A DNA stretch of 64,000 nucleotides from an uncultured Clostridia bacterium (GCA_947629855.1 CANRFI010000001.1:1-64000); one strand, 5' to 3'; shown: positions 26,207 to 35,313, counted from the first letter of the stretch. Numbers and translations: made by a program. The notes: a model not told the origin generated them from the letters alone.

Positions 26207-28220
26207 ATGAATTACAAAATAGAAGGAGCCATTAGGAGAAACAGAAAGAATTTTATAATATTTGCAATACTATGGATATTTATTGCCATAGTATTTGTTT
26301 CGCCTTTTGCATATAGCTCTTATATGGCAGGATTAGAAGGAAAAATGGATTTAGAAGTGTTCTTCGAAACCTTTGGACAATCAATTACAAATCCATTTGG
26401 AACAATTGGAAATATATTTGCACAAGGTGCGGTAGGAACATATTTTTCAACATTATTAATTGTAACCATATTTTATAGTGTATTTTTCTTCATAGGATTT
26501 TTCCGCTCAGCACCAAAAAATGAATATTCTGACATTGAACATGGTTCAAGTGATTGGAGTCAAAGAGGAGAACAATATCAAATATTAAGCAGAGACAAAG
26601 GAATTATATTAGCAGAAGGAAACTATTTACCAGTAGATAAAAGAGGAAATGTCAATGTATTAGTAGTTGGACGGATCAGGATCTGGTAAATCAGCTTGTT
26701 ATTCAATACCAAATGCATATCAATGTTTAGGTTCATACGTATTTACAGATCCAAAAGGAGAGTTATATGATAGAACAGCAGGATACTTAAAAGAGCAAGG
26801 ATATGAAATAAAAGTATTAAACTTAGTAAGGCCACAATATAGTGATGGATACAATCCATTAATGCATATATCATCTGAATTAGATGTAGATGTAATAGCA
26901 AATACAATAGTAAAAGGACAACAATCAGAAGGAGGAAAAGCAGATCCATATTGGGATGATATGGCAGAAATGCTATTAAAAGCATTAATTTACTATTTAA
27001 TAGCTACCAGACCAGAAGAAGAACAAAACTTAGCAAGTTGTGCAGAATTAGTAAGAGCAGCAAATAACAATGGAGGCAGTAACTTACTTACAGAATTAAT
27101 CAGTCAATTGCCATATGACCATCCAGCTAGAATGTATTATAAATCAATTGAAATAGCACCAGAAAAAACTTATGGTTCAATATTAAGCTCACTACAATCA
27201 AAATTAGGAAAATTTGATTCAAAAGAAATAGCAGAATTAACATCAACAGATACAATTGACTTTGAAGAAATAGGAAACAAAAAAACAGCAGTTTATGTTA
27301 TATCATCAGATACACATACAGCATATGACTTTTTACTAACAATATTCTTCTCTCAAATGATACAACAATTATATGATTATGCAGATAGAAATGGAGGAGC
27401 ATTAAAAGAAAGAACATTCTTCATTTTAGATGAATTTGCAAACATTGGAAAAATACCAGACTTCGACAAAAAGATTTCAACATCAAGAAGTAGAAAAATA
27501 TCATTTAGTGTTATATTACAAAATGTTGATCAGTTAGAAGCAGTTTATGAAAAATCATATGAAACTATTATGGGTAACTGTGATACACACTTATTCTTAG
27601 GAAGCAACTCATATAAAACAGTAGAATACTTCTCAAAAGCATTAGGTGAAAAAACAATAGGAAGGGACAGTGTATCTATAAATAGAGATAGGCAAAACTG
27701 GAAAACAGGAAAATCTGTATCAGACCAAGTAATGGCGAGAGCACTAATGACACCAGACGAATTACGTAGAATGGACAATGATGACTGTATAATTTATGAA
27801 AAAGGAATAAAGCCAGTAAAAGCAAAAAAATTCTATTATTTCAAAAAACCAATAGCAAAGAAAATGGCAGCTTTTGAAATCAGCCATAATGAAATTGGAG
27901 AAATTGATAGAGGAGTATGGAGAAAATACAATCCATATAATCCATATGTAGAAGAAAAAGACGAAAATGAAGTACAAAATTTAAAAGTAGAATCACTAGA
28001 TGACTTATTTGAAGATGATATTCCATTAGAACCTAAAAAAGAAGAACAAAAAATTACAACACCTAAAATAGATATAGAAACACAAAAAGAAGAAAAAAAA
28101 TTAGAACCAACATTAGATTTAGAAGACTTTGATAATATACAAGAAGACAATGAAGAAGTATATGATTTACAAAAAGAATTAGAAGCAAAATTTGATGAAC
28201 TATTTGGTCCAATTGATTAA
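26207..28220 (+). CDS. VirD4/TraG-type coupling ATPase (+1 recoded)
   Basis: Two N-terminal membrane helices (about residues 17-40 and 80-100) precede the P-loop ATPase. The zero frame reads VVG then CGG ATC and ends at 26689; skipping C26672 gives Val-Val-Gly-Gly-Ser-Gly-Ser-Gly-Lys-Ser, an intact Walker A loop. Walker B with the TraG signature is FILDEFANIGKIPDFDKK near 407, followed by TSRSRKISFSVILQNVDQL (motif core). The acidic C-terminal 100 residues resemble substrate-recognition tails. Restored length is 670 aa. No relaxase, VirB4 or other type IV secretion gene is nearby. Confidence 0.9.
26672..26675 (+). other. CGGA recoding site in the VirD4 Walker A motif
   Basis: Preceding codon GGA. 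Extra C 26672, recovered GGA 26673-26675, giving the second glycine of GGSGSGKS. Confidence 0.92.
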
Positions 28221-28230
28221 AAACCATAAA

Positions 28231-28251
28231 GGCAGGAGAACAAATCCTGTC
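28231..28251 (+). terminator. Hairpin after VirD4 gene
   Basis: GGCAGGA (28231-28237) pairs with TCCTGTC (28245-28251, one G-U pair), followed by TTATTCTATT. Moderate terminator. Confidence 0.5.
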
Positions 28252-28259
28252 TTATTCTA

Positions 28260-28288
28260 TTGCTAAAACTAACAAAATATAGTAAAAT
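28260..28288 (+). promoter_or_regulatory. Promoter for SbcD/YhaO-like operon
   Basis: TTGCTA (28260-28265), 17 bases, TAAAAT (28283-28288). Confidence 0.55.
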
Positions 28289-28324
28289 AAAATTCAAGAA
28301 ACAAAAAAGAAAAAGGAGAAAAAT

Positions 28325-29411
28325 ATGAAATTTGTACACATTGCAGACTTACACATTGATAGACCATTTACAAAACTTTCAGATAGAGATATCTTAGGAG
28401 ATTTACGAAGACTAGAACAGCGAAAGGCTTTAAAAAAAGTAATAGAATACATTAAAGAAAACGGCATCAAATATCTATTTATATCAGGAGACTTATACGA
28501 AAATAAATACGTTAAGCAATCAAGCATAGAATATATAAACAACTTGTTTTGTGAAATACCAGAAACACAAATATTTATATCTCCAGGAAATCATGACCCA
28601 TTTATAAAAAATTCATATTATAATAAATTCAATTGGAGTGCAAATGTCAAAATATTTAAATCACAAATAGAGAAAATAGAAACAGAAGATGCAAATATAT
28701 ATGGGTATGGATTTAGCGACTTTTATTGTACAGACTGTGGAATAGAAAATTTAGAAATAGAAAATAAGGATAAAATAAATATACTTGTAATTCATGGCAC
28801 GTTAAACGGAGCATCACTAGAAGAAAAACAATACAATTCGATGTCAAGTAAAATGCTAAAAGAAAAAGGATTTGACTATGTAGCATTAGGGCATATTCAT
28901 AAATTAGATTATAACACAGAACCAAACCAAAAAATAGTAAATCCAGGTTCATTAATATCATTAGGATTTGATGAATTAGGTAAACACGGAATGATAGTGG
29001 GAGACCTTACAAAAAACGAAATAAAATTAGAATTTGTTCCATTAGATGATGAACAATTTAAAGAAATAGAAATAGATGTAACAGACATTATCTCAAAAGA
29101 AGAATTAATTGAAAAACTAAATAATTTAGAAATAAAAAATAATGAATACATAAAAATAATATTATCAGGAAACAGAAACTTTGAAATAAACACATACGAA
29201 TTATTAAAATATATGCAAAACGAAAGAATAATAAAAATAAAAAATCAAACAAAAATAGCAATAAACTTAGAAAAAATAGCAAATGAAAACACACTAAAAG
29301 GACTATTTGCAAAAGAAATGTTAGAAAAACTGAACCAAGAAAATATAACTCGGAGAAGAAAAGGAAATAATCGAAAATGCAATAGAAATAGGACTAAAAG
29401 CATTAAAATAA
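28325..29411 (+). CDS. SbcD/YhaO-like DNA exonuclease (+1 recoded near the C-terminus)
   Basis: Calcineurin-like phosphoesterase of the SbcD/Mre11 group, cleaving DNA ends together with an SMC-like ATPase. Metal ligands are visible in HIADLHIDR (residue 5), ISGDLYEN (near 54), PGNHDPF (near 87), HGTLNG (near 158) and LGHIHK (near 189). Near the end the zero frame reads ACT CGG AGA and gives an arginine/asparagine-rich tail ending at 29419; skipping C29351 gives Gly-Glu-Glu-Lys-Glu-Ile-Ile-Glu and a regular helix ending in GLKALK at 29411, which suits the family better. The ATPase partner follows. Confidence 0.88.
29351..29354 (+). other. CGGA recoding site in sbcD-like gene
   Basis: Preceding codon ACT. 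Extra C 29351, recovered GGA 29352-29354, about 19 codons before the restored stop. Both frames are open to similar ends, so the argument is composition and helix regularity. Confidence 0.75.
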
Positions 29412-29455
29412 AAATTTAAAAAACTAGATTTATACTAATAAAAGGAGAAGAAATT

Positions 29456-31378
29456 TTGAAAATAAATAAATTAAAAATAAATTCTTATGGAAAATTAAAA
29501 GAAAAACAAATTGAATTTGGAGATCACCTAAATATTATCTATGGTGCAAATGAATCAGGAAAATCAACATTATTAAAATTTATAGTAAATTGTTTTTATG
29601 GAGCATCAAAAACAAAAAATGGAAAAGATATTTCTGATTTGGAAAAATATACACCATGGGTTGGTGAAGAATTTTCTGGAAAACTACAATACGAATTAGA
29701 TAATAATGAAAAAATTGAAATATTTAGAGAATTTAAAAAGAAAAATCCACAAATATTCAATGAAAAAACAGAAGATATTTCAAAACAATTTAATATTGAC
29801 AAAACAAAAGGAAACGAATTTTTTTATGAACAAACAAAAGTAGATGAGCAATTATTTTTATCAACAGTTGTAGTAAATCAAGATGAAATAAAATTAGAAA
29901 AACCAAATCAAAATTTTTTAATACAAAAAATTGCCAACTTAGTTGGAACAGGAGAAGACAATGTATCATTTCAAAGAGCAATTGACAGAATTGATAGATA
30001 CAAACTAGATGAAATAGGAACGAAAAAATCTAGGGAAAAGCCAATTAACATACTTAGTGAAAGAATTGAAAAATTGCAAAAAGATAAACAAGAAGCACAA
30101 AAATTCGTAGACATAAAGTACGAAATCGAAGAAAATAAACAAAATTTAAACCGTGAAATTTCTCAATTAGAAAATGAAAATGAACTTTTAAAAGAGATAA
30201 AATTAACATACGAAAATGAAAAAATAGAAAATGAAAAAATAAATTTAAAAATAAATTTAAAAAATGAAAATAATGAAAAAATAAATTCAATAAAAAATAA
30301 AATAGAAAAAATAAATTTAGAAAATAAAAATATCTTCGAAGAAAATAAAAAAATAAAATTAGAAAAAAATAAATTAAACAAAAAAATATTATTAATATTT
30401 TTATTTATTATTCTAATAAATATTTTACAATTTATTTTTATTAAAAATAAAATATTCAATTATATTTTTTTACTTACAGTACCAACGGTTTTAATTTTTT
30501 ATATATTTTTAAAAAATAAAATAAAAAATCAAGAAAAAAACATTAAAAATAAAACAGAAGAAATAAATTCAGAAATAAATAATTTAAATTATGAAATTAA
30601 TTTAATAGAAAATAATAAAAAAGAATTAGAAAAAGAAATAAATGAATTAAAAAATAATTTCAATTTAAAAATCAATTTAGAAAAAGAAAAAATAAAAAAT
30701 AAATATTCAAAAAAAATAGAAGAAAATAAAATAGACAATTTAATTAAATTAGAAAATAATAATATAGAAATTCAAAAAATAGAAAATGAATTAAATAATA
30801 AAAAAATAGAATTACACACATTAGAACTAGATTATAAAAACATTGAACCCAAATTAGAAAAACTATCAAATATAGAAGAAGAATTAGTTAACAACAATGA
30901 AAAAATGATAGCCTTAGAAAAGCTTGAAAAAAGTATGGACTTAGCAAAAGAAGTTTTAAAAGAAGCCTATGAAAGGATGAAAAATACAGTTACCCCTAAG
31001 TTTACAAATGCATTGTCTAAAAGCATAGAAAGCATTACAGAAGGAAAATATACACATCTAACCTTTAATGATGAAAATGGACTAATGGTAGAAACAGAAA
31101 ATGGAAATTATATGCAAGCATCACGATTAAGCATAGGAACTATTGACCAATTATATCTTTCATTACGACTTGCAATGGTAGAAGATTTATCAAAAGAAAA
31201 AATGCCAATAATTCTAGATGAAGCATTTGCCTATTATGATACAGAAAGATTAAAAAACATTTTAAAATATTTAGATAAAAGATTTTTAAATCATCAAATT
31301 ATAATACTTACCTGTACAAACCGAGAAAAAGAAATTTTAAAAGAATTAAACATACCATTTAATTTTATAGAAATGTAG
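29456..31378 (+). CDS. SbcC/YhaN-like SMC-type ATPase with central membrane segment
   Basis: AAA-type ATPase with an N-terminal Walker A IYGANESGKSTLLKF (near residue 29), a long coiled coil rich in Lys/Glu/Asn/Ile (about 190-490), and a C-terminal signature LSIGTIDQLYLSLRLAM (near 560) with Walker B MPIILDEAFAYYD. Two hydrophobic stretches (about 308-352) interrupt the coiled coil where SbcC would have a zinc hook; this membrane-hairpin design is known from YhaN-type proteins. The start is TTG behind AAAGGAG. It should form a nuclease complex with the preceding SbcD-like protein, perhaps at the membrane. At 640 aa it is shorter than YhaN. Confidence 0.87.
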   Translation: MKINKLKINSYGKLKEKQIEFGDHLNIIYGANESGKSTLLKFIVNCFYGASKTKNGKDISDLEKYTPWVGEEFSGKLQYELDNNEKIEIFREFKKKNPQIFNEKTEDISKQFNIDKTKGNEFFYEQTKVDEQLFLSTVVVNQDEIKLEKPNQNFLIQKIANLVGTGEDNVSFQRAIDRIDRYKLDEIGTKKSREKPINILSERIEKLQKDKQEAQKFVDIKYEIEENKQNLNREISQLENENELLKEIKLTYENEKIENEKINLKINLKNENNEKINSIKNKIEKINLENKNIFEENKKIKLEKNKLNKKILLIFLFIILINILQFIFIKNKIFNYIFLLTVPTVLIFYIFLKNKIKNQEKNIKNKTEEINSEINNLNYEINLIENNKKELEKEINELKNNFNLKINLEKEKIKNKYSKKIEENKIDNLIKLENNNIEIQKIENELNNKKIELHTLELDYKNIEPKLEKLSNIEEELVNNNEKMIALEKLEKSMDLAKEVLKEAYERMKNTVTPKFTNALSKSIESITEGKYTHLTFNDENGLMVETENGNYMQASRLSIGTIDQLYLSLRLAMVEDLSKEKMPIILDEAFAYYDTERLKNILKYLDKRFLNHQIIILTCTNREKEILKELNIPFNFIEM

Positions 31379-31398
31379 CTAAAAACTTATCTTTCTAG

Positions 31399-31427
31399 TT
31401 GAATAAATAGAAAAAATGTAGTATAAT
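31399..31427 (+). promoter_or_regulatory. Promoter for prfA
   Basis: TTGAAT (31399-31404), 17 bases, perfect TATAAT (31422-31427). Confidence 0.65.
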
Positions 31428-31467
31428 AATTTAGCAAAACGAGAATACAGATAAAAGGAGAATTTTT

Positions 31468-32530
31468 ATGTTTGATAAATTAGAAATGGTTGAAAAAAGA
31501 TATGATGAACTAACCAATTTAATTTCAGACCCACAAGTAATTTCTAACCAAGAAGAATGGCGCAAATTAATGAAAGAACATGCTGAAATTGAAGAAATTG
31601 TATTAAAATATAGAGAATATAAAAAAGTAAAAAATGAAATGAATGATGCAGAAGAACTATTAAAAGACCCAGAAATGAAAGAACTTGCAGAACAAGAATA
31701 CTATGAGAATAAAGAAAAATTACCTAAAATAGAAGAAGAACTAAAAGTTTTATTAATACCAAAAGATCCAGATGATGACAAAAATATAATATGTGAAATC
31801 AGAGGTGGAGCAGGAGGAGAAGAAGCAGCATTATTTGCAGGAACACTTTATAGAATGTATACAATGTATGCAGAAAAGAAACATTGGAAACTAGAAGTAT
31901 TAAACGAAAACGAAACGGGATTAGGTGGATATAAAGAAATATCATTTATGATAACAGGAAAAGGCGTATATAGCAGACTAAAATTTGAAAGTGGAGTTCA
32001 TAGAGTACAAAGAGTTCCAGACACAGAAAGCAGTGGCAGAATCCATACATCAACAGCAACTGTTGCAGTATTACCAGTAGTAGAAGATGTAGAAATTGAA
32101 ATAAATCCAGCGGATATCAAAATGGAAGTATATAGAGCTTCACGGAGCAGGAGGCCAACACATTAACAAAACTTCATCAGCCGTAAGATTAATACACGAA
32201 CCAACAGGAATTGTAGTAGAATGTCAAACAGAAAGATCGCAATTCCAAAACAAAGACAATGCAATGAAAATGCTTCGTACAAAATTATATGAAATAGAAA
32301 AACAAAAGCAGGACAGTGAAATAACAAATGCAAGACGTCTACAAGTTGGATCAGGAGAAAGAAGTGAAAAAATAAGAACATACAATTATCCTCAAGGTAG
32401 AATAACAGACCATAGAATAGGTTTAAGCATTTATCAAATGGAAAATTTCTTAAATGGAGACCTTGATGAAATGATTGATAACTTAATAGCAGCAGATAGA
32501 GCAGAAAGACTAAAAGGTGAAGAAGATTAA
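31468..32530 (+). CDS. prfA: Peptide chain release factor 1 (+1 recoded at the GGQ loop)
   Basis: RF1 terminates translation at UAA and UAG. The codon-recognition tripeptide region reads [15 protein letters not shown] near residue 190, of the RF1 PxT type. The zero frame breaks at TCA CGG AGC and ends at 32166. Skipping C32143 gives Ala-Ser-Gly-Ala-Gly-Gly-Gln-His, the universally conserved catalytic GGQ loop, and the rest follows to 32530 (353 aa, normal length). So the extra base sits three codons before the catalytic motif; without recoding the product would lack peptide-release activity. Termination itself would then depend on the recoding system. Confidence 0.95.
32143..32146 (+). other. 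CGGA recoding site in prfA (RF1)
   Basis: Preceding codon TCA. Extra C 32143, recovered GGA 32144-32146, which is the invariant glycine of the SGAGGQ loop. Confidence 0.94.
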
Positions 32531-32536
32531 AATAAC

Positions 32537-32568
32537 AAAATGGTAGATTAGAATCAATCTACCATTTT
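32537..32568. terminator. Bidirectional terminator prfA / mscL
   Basis: A perfect 13-bp stem (32537-32549 with 32556-32568) with a 6-base loop and A/T tails on both sides. Confidence 0.85.
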
Positions 32569-32591
32569 TAAAATATTATTTAAAATTCAAA

Positions 32592-33035
32592 TTACTCATT
32601 TGTAACATCAGAAACTTCTAATGAAGATGTACAATGTGGACATCTTGTAGCCTTTACATTGATTTCAGAATAACAATGAGGGCATAACTTTGTAGTAGGT
32701 TCTTCTGGCTCTTTATCATCAATATCAGTTCCAACAAGTTCTTTTGCTTTATTATTTAATTTAGTAAATGTTCTAATAGCTATAAAAATAGAAAAAGCTA
32801 TAATTAAAAAGTCAACAATTGTAGTAATAAAAGAACCATATTTTATAGCTGAGTTGCCAATAGTAAGAGTTAAATCATCAAAAGAAACTCTTCCTGTAAA
32901 AATTGCAACTAATGGCATAATAATATCATTAACAAGAGAAGTTACAATTTTTTGAAAAGCTCCACCGACAATTACACCAATTGCCATATCAAATATGTTT
33001 CCTTTTGTGGCAAATTCTTTAAATTCTTTTAACAT
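32592..33035 (-). CDS. mscL: Large-conductance mechanosensitive channel with zinc-ribbon tail
   Basis: MscL is the pentameric emergency valve opened by membrane tension. The N-terminal EFKEFATKGNIFDMAIGVIVGG and the two helices (about residues 13-42 and 60-90) are typical. Unusually, the C-terminal cytoplasmic part ends in a treble of CxxC pairs, LCPHC and RCPHC, forming a zinc-ribbon after residue 115. The upstream GTG would overlap the ribosome site, so I chose ATG 33035 (147 aa) behind GAAGGAG. The tail is probably a real fusion because it is in frame and well formed. Confidence 0.92.
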   Translation of the reverse strand: MLKEFKEFATKGNIFDMAIGVIVGGAFQKIVTSLVNDIIMPLVAIFTGRVSFDDLTLTIGNSAIKYGSFITTIVDFLIIAFSIFIAIRTFTKLNNKAKELVGTDIDDKEPEEPTTKLCPHCYSEINVKATRCPHCTSSLEVSDVTNE

Positions 33036-33056
33036 TTTCTTCACTCCTTCGACAAT

Positions 33057-33085
33057 ATTTTACACTAAATGGTAAAAAAAGTCAA
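33057..33085 (-). promoter_or_regulatory. Promoter for mscL
   Basis: On the minus strand TTGACT (33085-33080), 17 bases, TAAAAT (33062-33057). Confidence 0.6.
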
Positions 33086-33204
33086 TAATATGTAAACAAG
33101 AATAAGTTTATATAAATAATTTAAGCTATGTTATAATAAATTAGAAAAAAATTGTAACAAAATAATAAAAAAAGACACTAATAAAATAAAAGGAGGAAAA
33201 TGTT

Positions 33205-33693
33205 ATGCAGGATATAACTGAAATATATAATAAATACGGTAAAATGGTATACAAATATATATTCTGCTTAACTAGAAATGAGGATATAACTGAAGAAATA
33301 GTCCAAGAAACTTTTTTAATTGCTGTCGAAAATATAAATAAATTTAAAGGTAATTGTAAAATATCTACTTGGCTGTGTCAAATTAGTAAATACATTTGGT
33401 ATAAAAGATTAAAAAAAGAAAAATCAAAAAGGGAAATTCCATTAGATACAATACAAAATTCATTGTTATATGATGAATCCGTAGAAGAAGCAATTTGTAA
33501 AAAAGAAAATAAAATTCAATTATTTAAAAAATTGCAAACTTTTGACGAAGACACCAAAAACGTTATGTACTTAAGAATTTTAGGTAATTTTGAATATAGT
33601 GAAATAGCAGAAATAATGGATAAAACCTCAAACTGGGCAAGAGTAGTATTTTTTCGTGGCAAACAAAAATTAAAGGAGGAATTTGATAAATGA
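33205..33693 (+). CDS. ECF-family RNA polymerase sigma factor
   Basis: A 162 aa sigma factor with region 2 (YNKYGKMVYKYIFCLTRN through STWLCQISKY, residues 6-65) and region 4 helix-turn-helix (LGNFEYSEIAEIMDK near 132). No region 3, as in ECF sigmas. It ends overlapping the start of the next gene by four bases (ATGA), so sigma and its inhibitor are co-translated. An AGGAGG ribosome site supports the start. A vegetative -35 is not evident upstream, which fits autoregulation, but I cannot define its own promoter. Confidence 0.92.
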   Translation: MQDITEIYNKYGKMVYKYIFCLTRNEDITEEIVQETFLIAVENINKFKGNCKISTWLCQISKYIWYKRLKKEKSKREIPLDTIQNSLLYDESVEEAICKKENKIQLFKKLQTFDEDTKNVMYLRILGNFEYSEIAEIMDKTSNWARVVFFRGKQKLKEEFDK

Positions 33694-34331
33694 AAAACGA
33701 ATGTGATATCGTAAAAGACTTACTATTTAGTTATAATGATGGTGTCTTAAGTGCTACATCTAAAAAATTAGTAGAACAACATTTAAGCAATTGTAAAAAT
33801 TGTAAAAATGTTTTAAAAGAGATAAAACAGGATAATAATGAACAAAGCAAAATAATAAAAGAAATAGACATTTTAAAAAATGTAAAAAAGAAATTAGTTA
33901 ATAAAAATGTTGTGATAATTGTTAGTGTAATATTATTGCTATTAATAATCATATTTAATATATTAGTATTTTATAATTACAATAAAATTGCATCTACAAT
34001 GGAAATATACTTAAAAGATAACATATCAAAACAAGAAATAGAAGATATAAAAAATAAAATAACTGAAAATAGTACTGATTCAGAAATAGAATATATTTCA
34101 AAAGAACAATCACTAGAAAGAATGAAAGAGAAGTTTGAAGGTAAAACTAATATTATTAACAATTTAAACGAACAAAACAATCATTTACCAGCATTTATTG
34201 AAATAAAAACTAATACAGAAATCGAGCAATTAGTATCAATTATACAAGATATGCCAGGAATAGAACATATATCTACTTATACAAATATAAATCCTTATAT
34301 ATCATTTATATATCAAACTTTTATAAATTAA
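33690..34331 (+). CDS. Membrane anti-sigma factor fused to an FtsX-like extracellular domain
   Basis: The N-terminus is a zinc-finger anti-sigma domain with the H-x3-C-x2-C pattern (EQHLSNCKNCKNVL, near residue 27). One membrane helix spans about 72-96. The outer part (100-205) reads IYLKDNISKQEIEDIKNKI, then YISKEQSLERMKEKF and NLNEQNNHLPAFIEI, which closely follows the pattern of the FtsX extracellular domain. That suggests an anti-sigma whose sensor is borrowed from the FtsEX cell-wall hydrolase switch. I infer cell-wall or peptide sensing. Overlaps the sigma gene by four bases. Confidence 0.85.
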   Translation: MKNECDIVKDLLFSYNDGVLSATSKKLVEQHLSNCKNCKNVLKEIKQDNNEQSKIIKEIDILKNVKKKLVNKNVVIIVSVILLLLIIIFNILVFYNYNKIASTMEIYLKDNISKQEIEDIKNKITENSTDSEIEYISKEQSLERMKEKFEGKTNIINNLNEQNNHLPAFIEIKTNTEIEQLVSIIQDMPGIEHISTYTNINPYISFIYQTFIN

Positions 34332-34370
34332 GTAGCTAACAATAACAAATACGTATTTTAAAGCTTAAAT

Positions 34371-34399
34371 TTGAAAAAAAACTTAAAATATGTTATAAT
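34371..34399 (+). promoter_or_regulatory. Promoter for riboswitch-controlled gene
   Basis: TTGAAA (34371-34376), 17 bases, perfect TATAAT (34394-34399), just ahead of the riboswitch. Confidence 0.7.
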
Positions 34400-34413
34400 A
34401 TATGTAGATGTAA

Positions 34414-34494
34414 AAAGCAAAATAAACGAAAGTTTATGACGCAAAGCCATAGGTCTAAAAGTTCAAATAGAACTTATGATTGCTAGGTTGCCTT
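34414..34494 (+). promoter_or_regulatory. Cyclic di-GMP-I (GEMM) riboswitch aptamer
   Basis: The GEMM-I core is clear: a GAAA tetraloop hairpin (AAACGAAAGTTT, 34425-34436 region), then GACGCAAAGCC, GGTCTAAAAG, a second hairpin closed by GTTC/GAAC, and TGCTAGGTTGCC. It stands between a strong promoter and the gene at 34522. Confidence 0.88.
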
Positions 34495-34519
34495 CCAAAA
34501 TAAAAAAGGGAGGTTTTTT
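34491..34519 (+). terminator. Riboswitch expression platform: terminator that also covers the ribosome site
   Basis: CCTTCC (34491-34496) can pair with GGGAGG (34508-34513), followed by six T. The same GGGAGG is the ribosome site of the gene at 34522. The first arm overlaps the 3' strand of aptamer helix P1 (34488-34494), so ligand binding should prevent this hairpin and turn the gene on. Direction of control is inferred. Confidence 0.6.
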
Positions 34520-34521
34520 AT

Positions 34522-35151
34522 ATGAAAAAGAAAATTTTGATTGCAATTGGTATAATTGTTTTAATAATAGGAATTATCATACTTGTTAGATTTAGTATCT
34601 ATATGGATTTAGATAAAAAATATGATGAAATGAATGCTAAAAACAATTATTACTTTCACTCAGAAACTGACACAACAGTTATGACTTATTGGAAAAAGGA
34701 TAATATTCATAAATTAAATATGAAAAGTGTGAAAGGTGAAGGAAATATAACATTTTGGAAAAATGAAGATACAGATGAATATTATATGTTTAACGAAACA
34801 AAAAATAAAACGTATAGAAAATATGATGAAAATAATGGTATGATGGTAGAAAACTTACCATTAACAGGATATTACGTAACTCCAGAAAATAAAGTAAGCA
34901 TAAGCTTAATGTTTGCTATAAACCCACTATTCACAATTTCAAGCGGAAAATATGAAGATAAAGACTGTTACATCTTAGGATACTTAGAAGAAGGTAGTTC
35001 AACAGATTGGGTAGAAAAAGAAACAGGATTACTAGTACATGTAGAATTTGAAAATGGAACAAATCGAAAAATACAATACAGTTTTGACACTGTAACAGAC
35101 GAAGATGTGCAAATGCCTAATATGGAGGAATATACATTATTAGAAGATTAA
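34522..35151 (+). CDS. c-di-GMP-controlled membrane-anchored extracellular protein
   Basis: A 209 aa protein with one N-terminal membrane helix (residues 4-26) and a mostly beta-strand extracellular part, with YYFHSETDTTVMTYWKKDN near 40 and repeated aromatic/charged strands. No catalytic motif, lipobox or sortase signal. The pattern resembles LolA/LppX-like lipid-binding folds, but I am not certain. Its expression is set by a c-di-GMP-I riboswitch, so it likely acts in surface attachment or motility switching. Monocistronic, with a strong terminator 12 bases after the stop. Confidence 0.8.
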   Translation: MKKKILIAIGIIVLIIGIIILVRFSIYMDLDKKYDEMNAKNNYYFHSETDTTVMTYWKKDNIHKLNMKSVKGEGNITFWKNEDTDEYYMFNETKNKTYRKYDENNGMMVENLPLTGYYVTPENKVSISLMFAINPLFTISSGKYEDKDCYILGYLEEGSSTDWVEKETGLLVHVEFENGTNRKIQYSFDTVTDEDVQMPNMEEYTLLED

Positions 35152-35162
35152 TTATATAAAGT

Positions 35163-35196
35163 AAAAAGCATTTACCTAAAATGGTAAATGCTTTTT
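35163..35196 (+). terminator. Terminator after c-di-GMP-controlled gene
   Basis: A perfect 14-bp stem (35163-35176 with 35183-35196) with a 6-base loop and five T at the end. Confidence 0.85.
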
Positions 35197-35264
35197 ATGT
35201 ATGTGTATATAAACTACGCTTATTTAATATTTTGTAACACTTATATAAAATTAAAAAATTCATA

Positions 35265-35293
35265 TTGAGTTAGCATATTTTAAATTATATAAT
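35265..35293 (+). promoter_or_regulatory. Promoter for LytTR-DUF3021 operon
   Basis: TTGAGT (35265-35270), 17 bases, perfect TATAAT (35288-35293). Confidence 0.6.
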
Positions 35294-35313
35294 AGATACA
35301 AGGAGATGAGATA

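Noticed and set aside
30160..30800. Open frames on the minus strand inside the sbcC-like gene
   Set aside because: They are low-complexity shadows of the Lys/Asn/Ile-rich coiled coil with no ribosome sites.
32100..32170. A classical RF2-type programmed frameshift
   Set aside because: The gene is RF1 (PxT type), there is no CUU-UGA-C site or upstream SD-like AGGGGG, and the same CGG feature occurs in unrelated genes.
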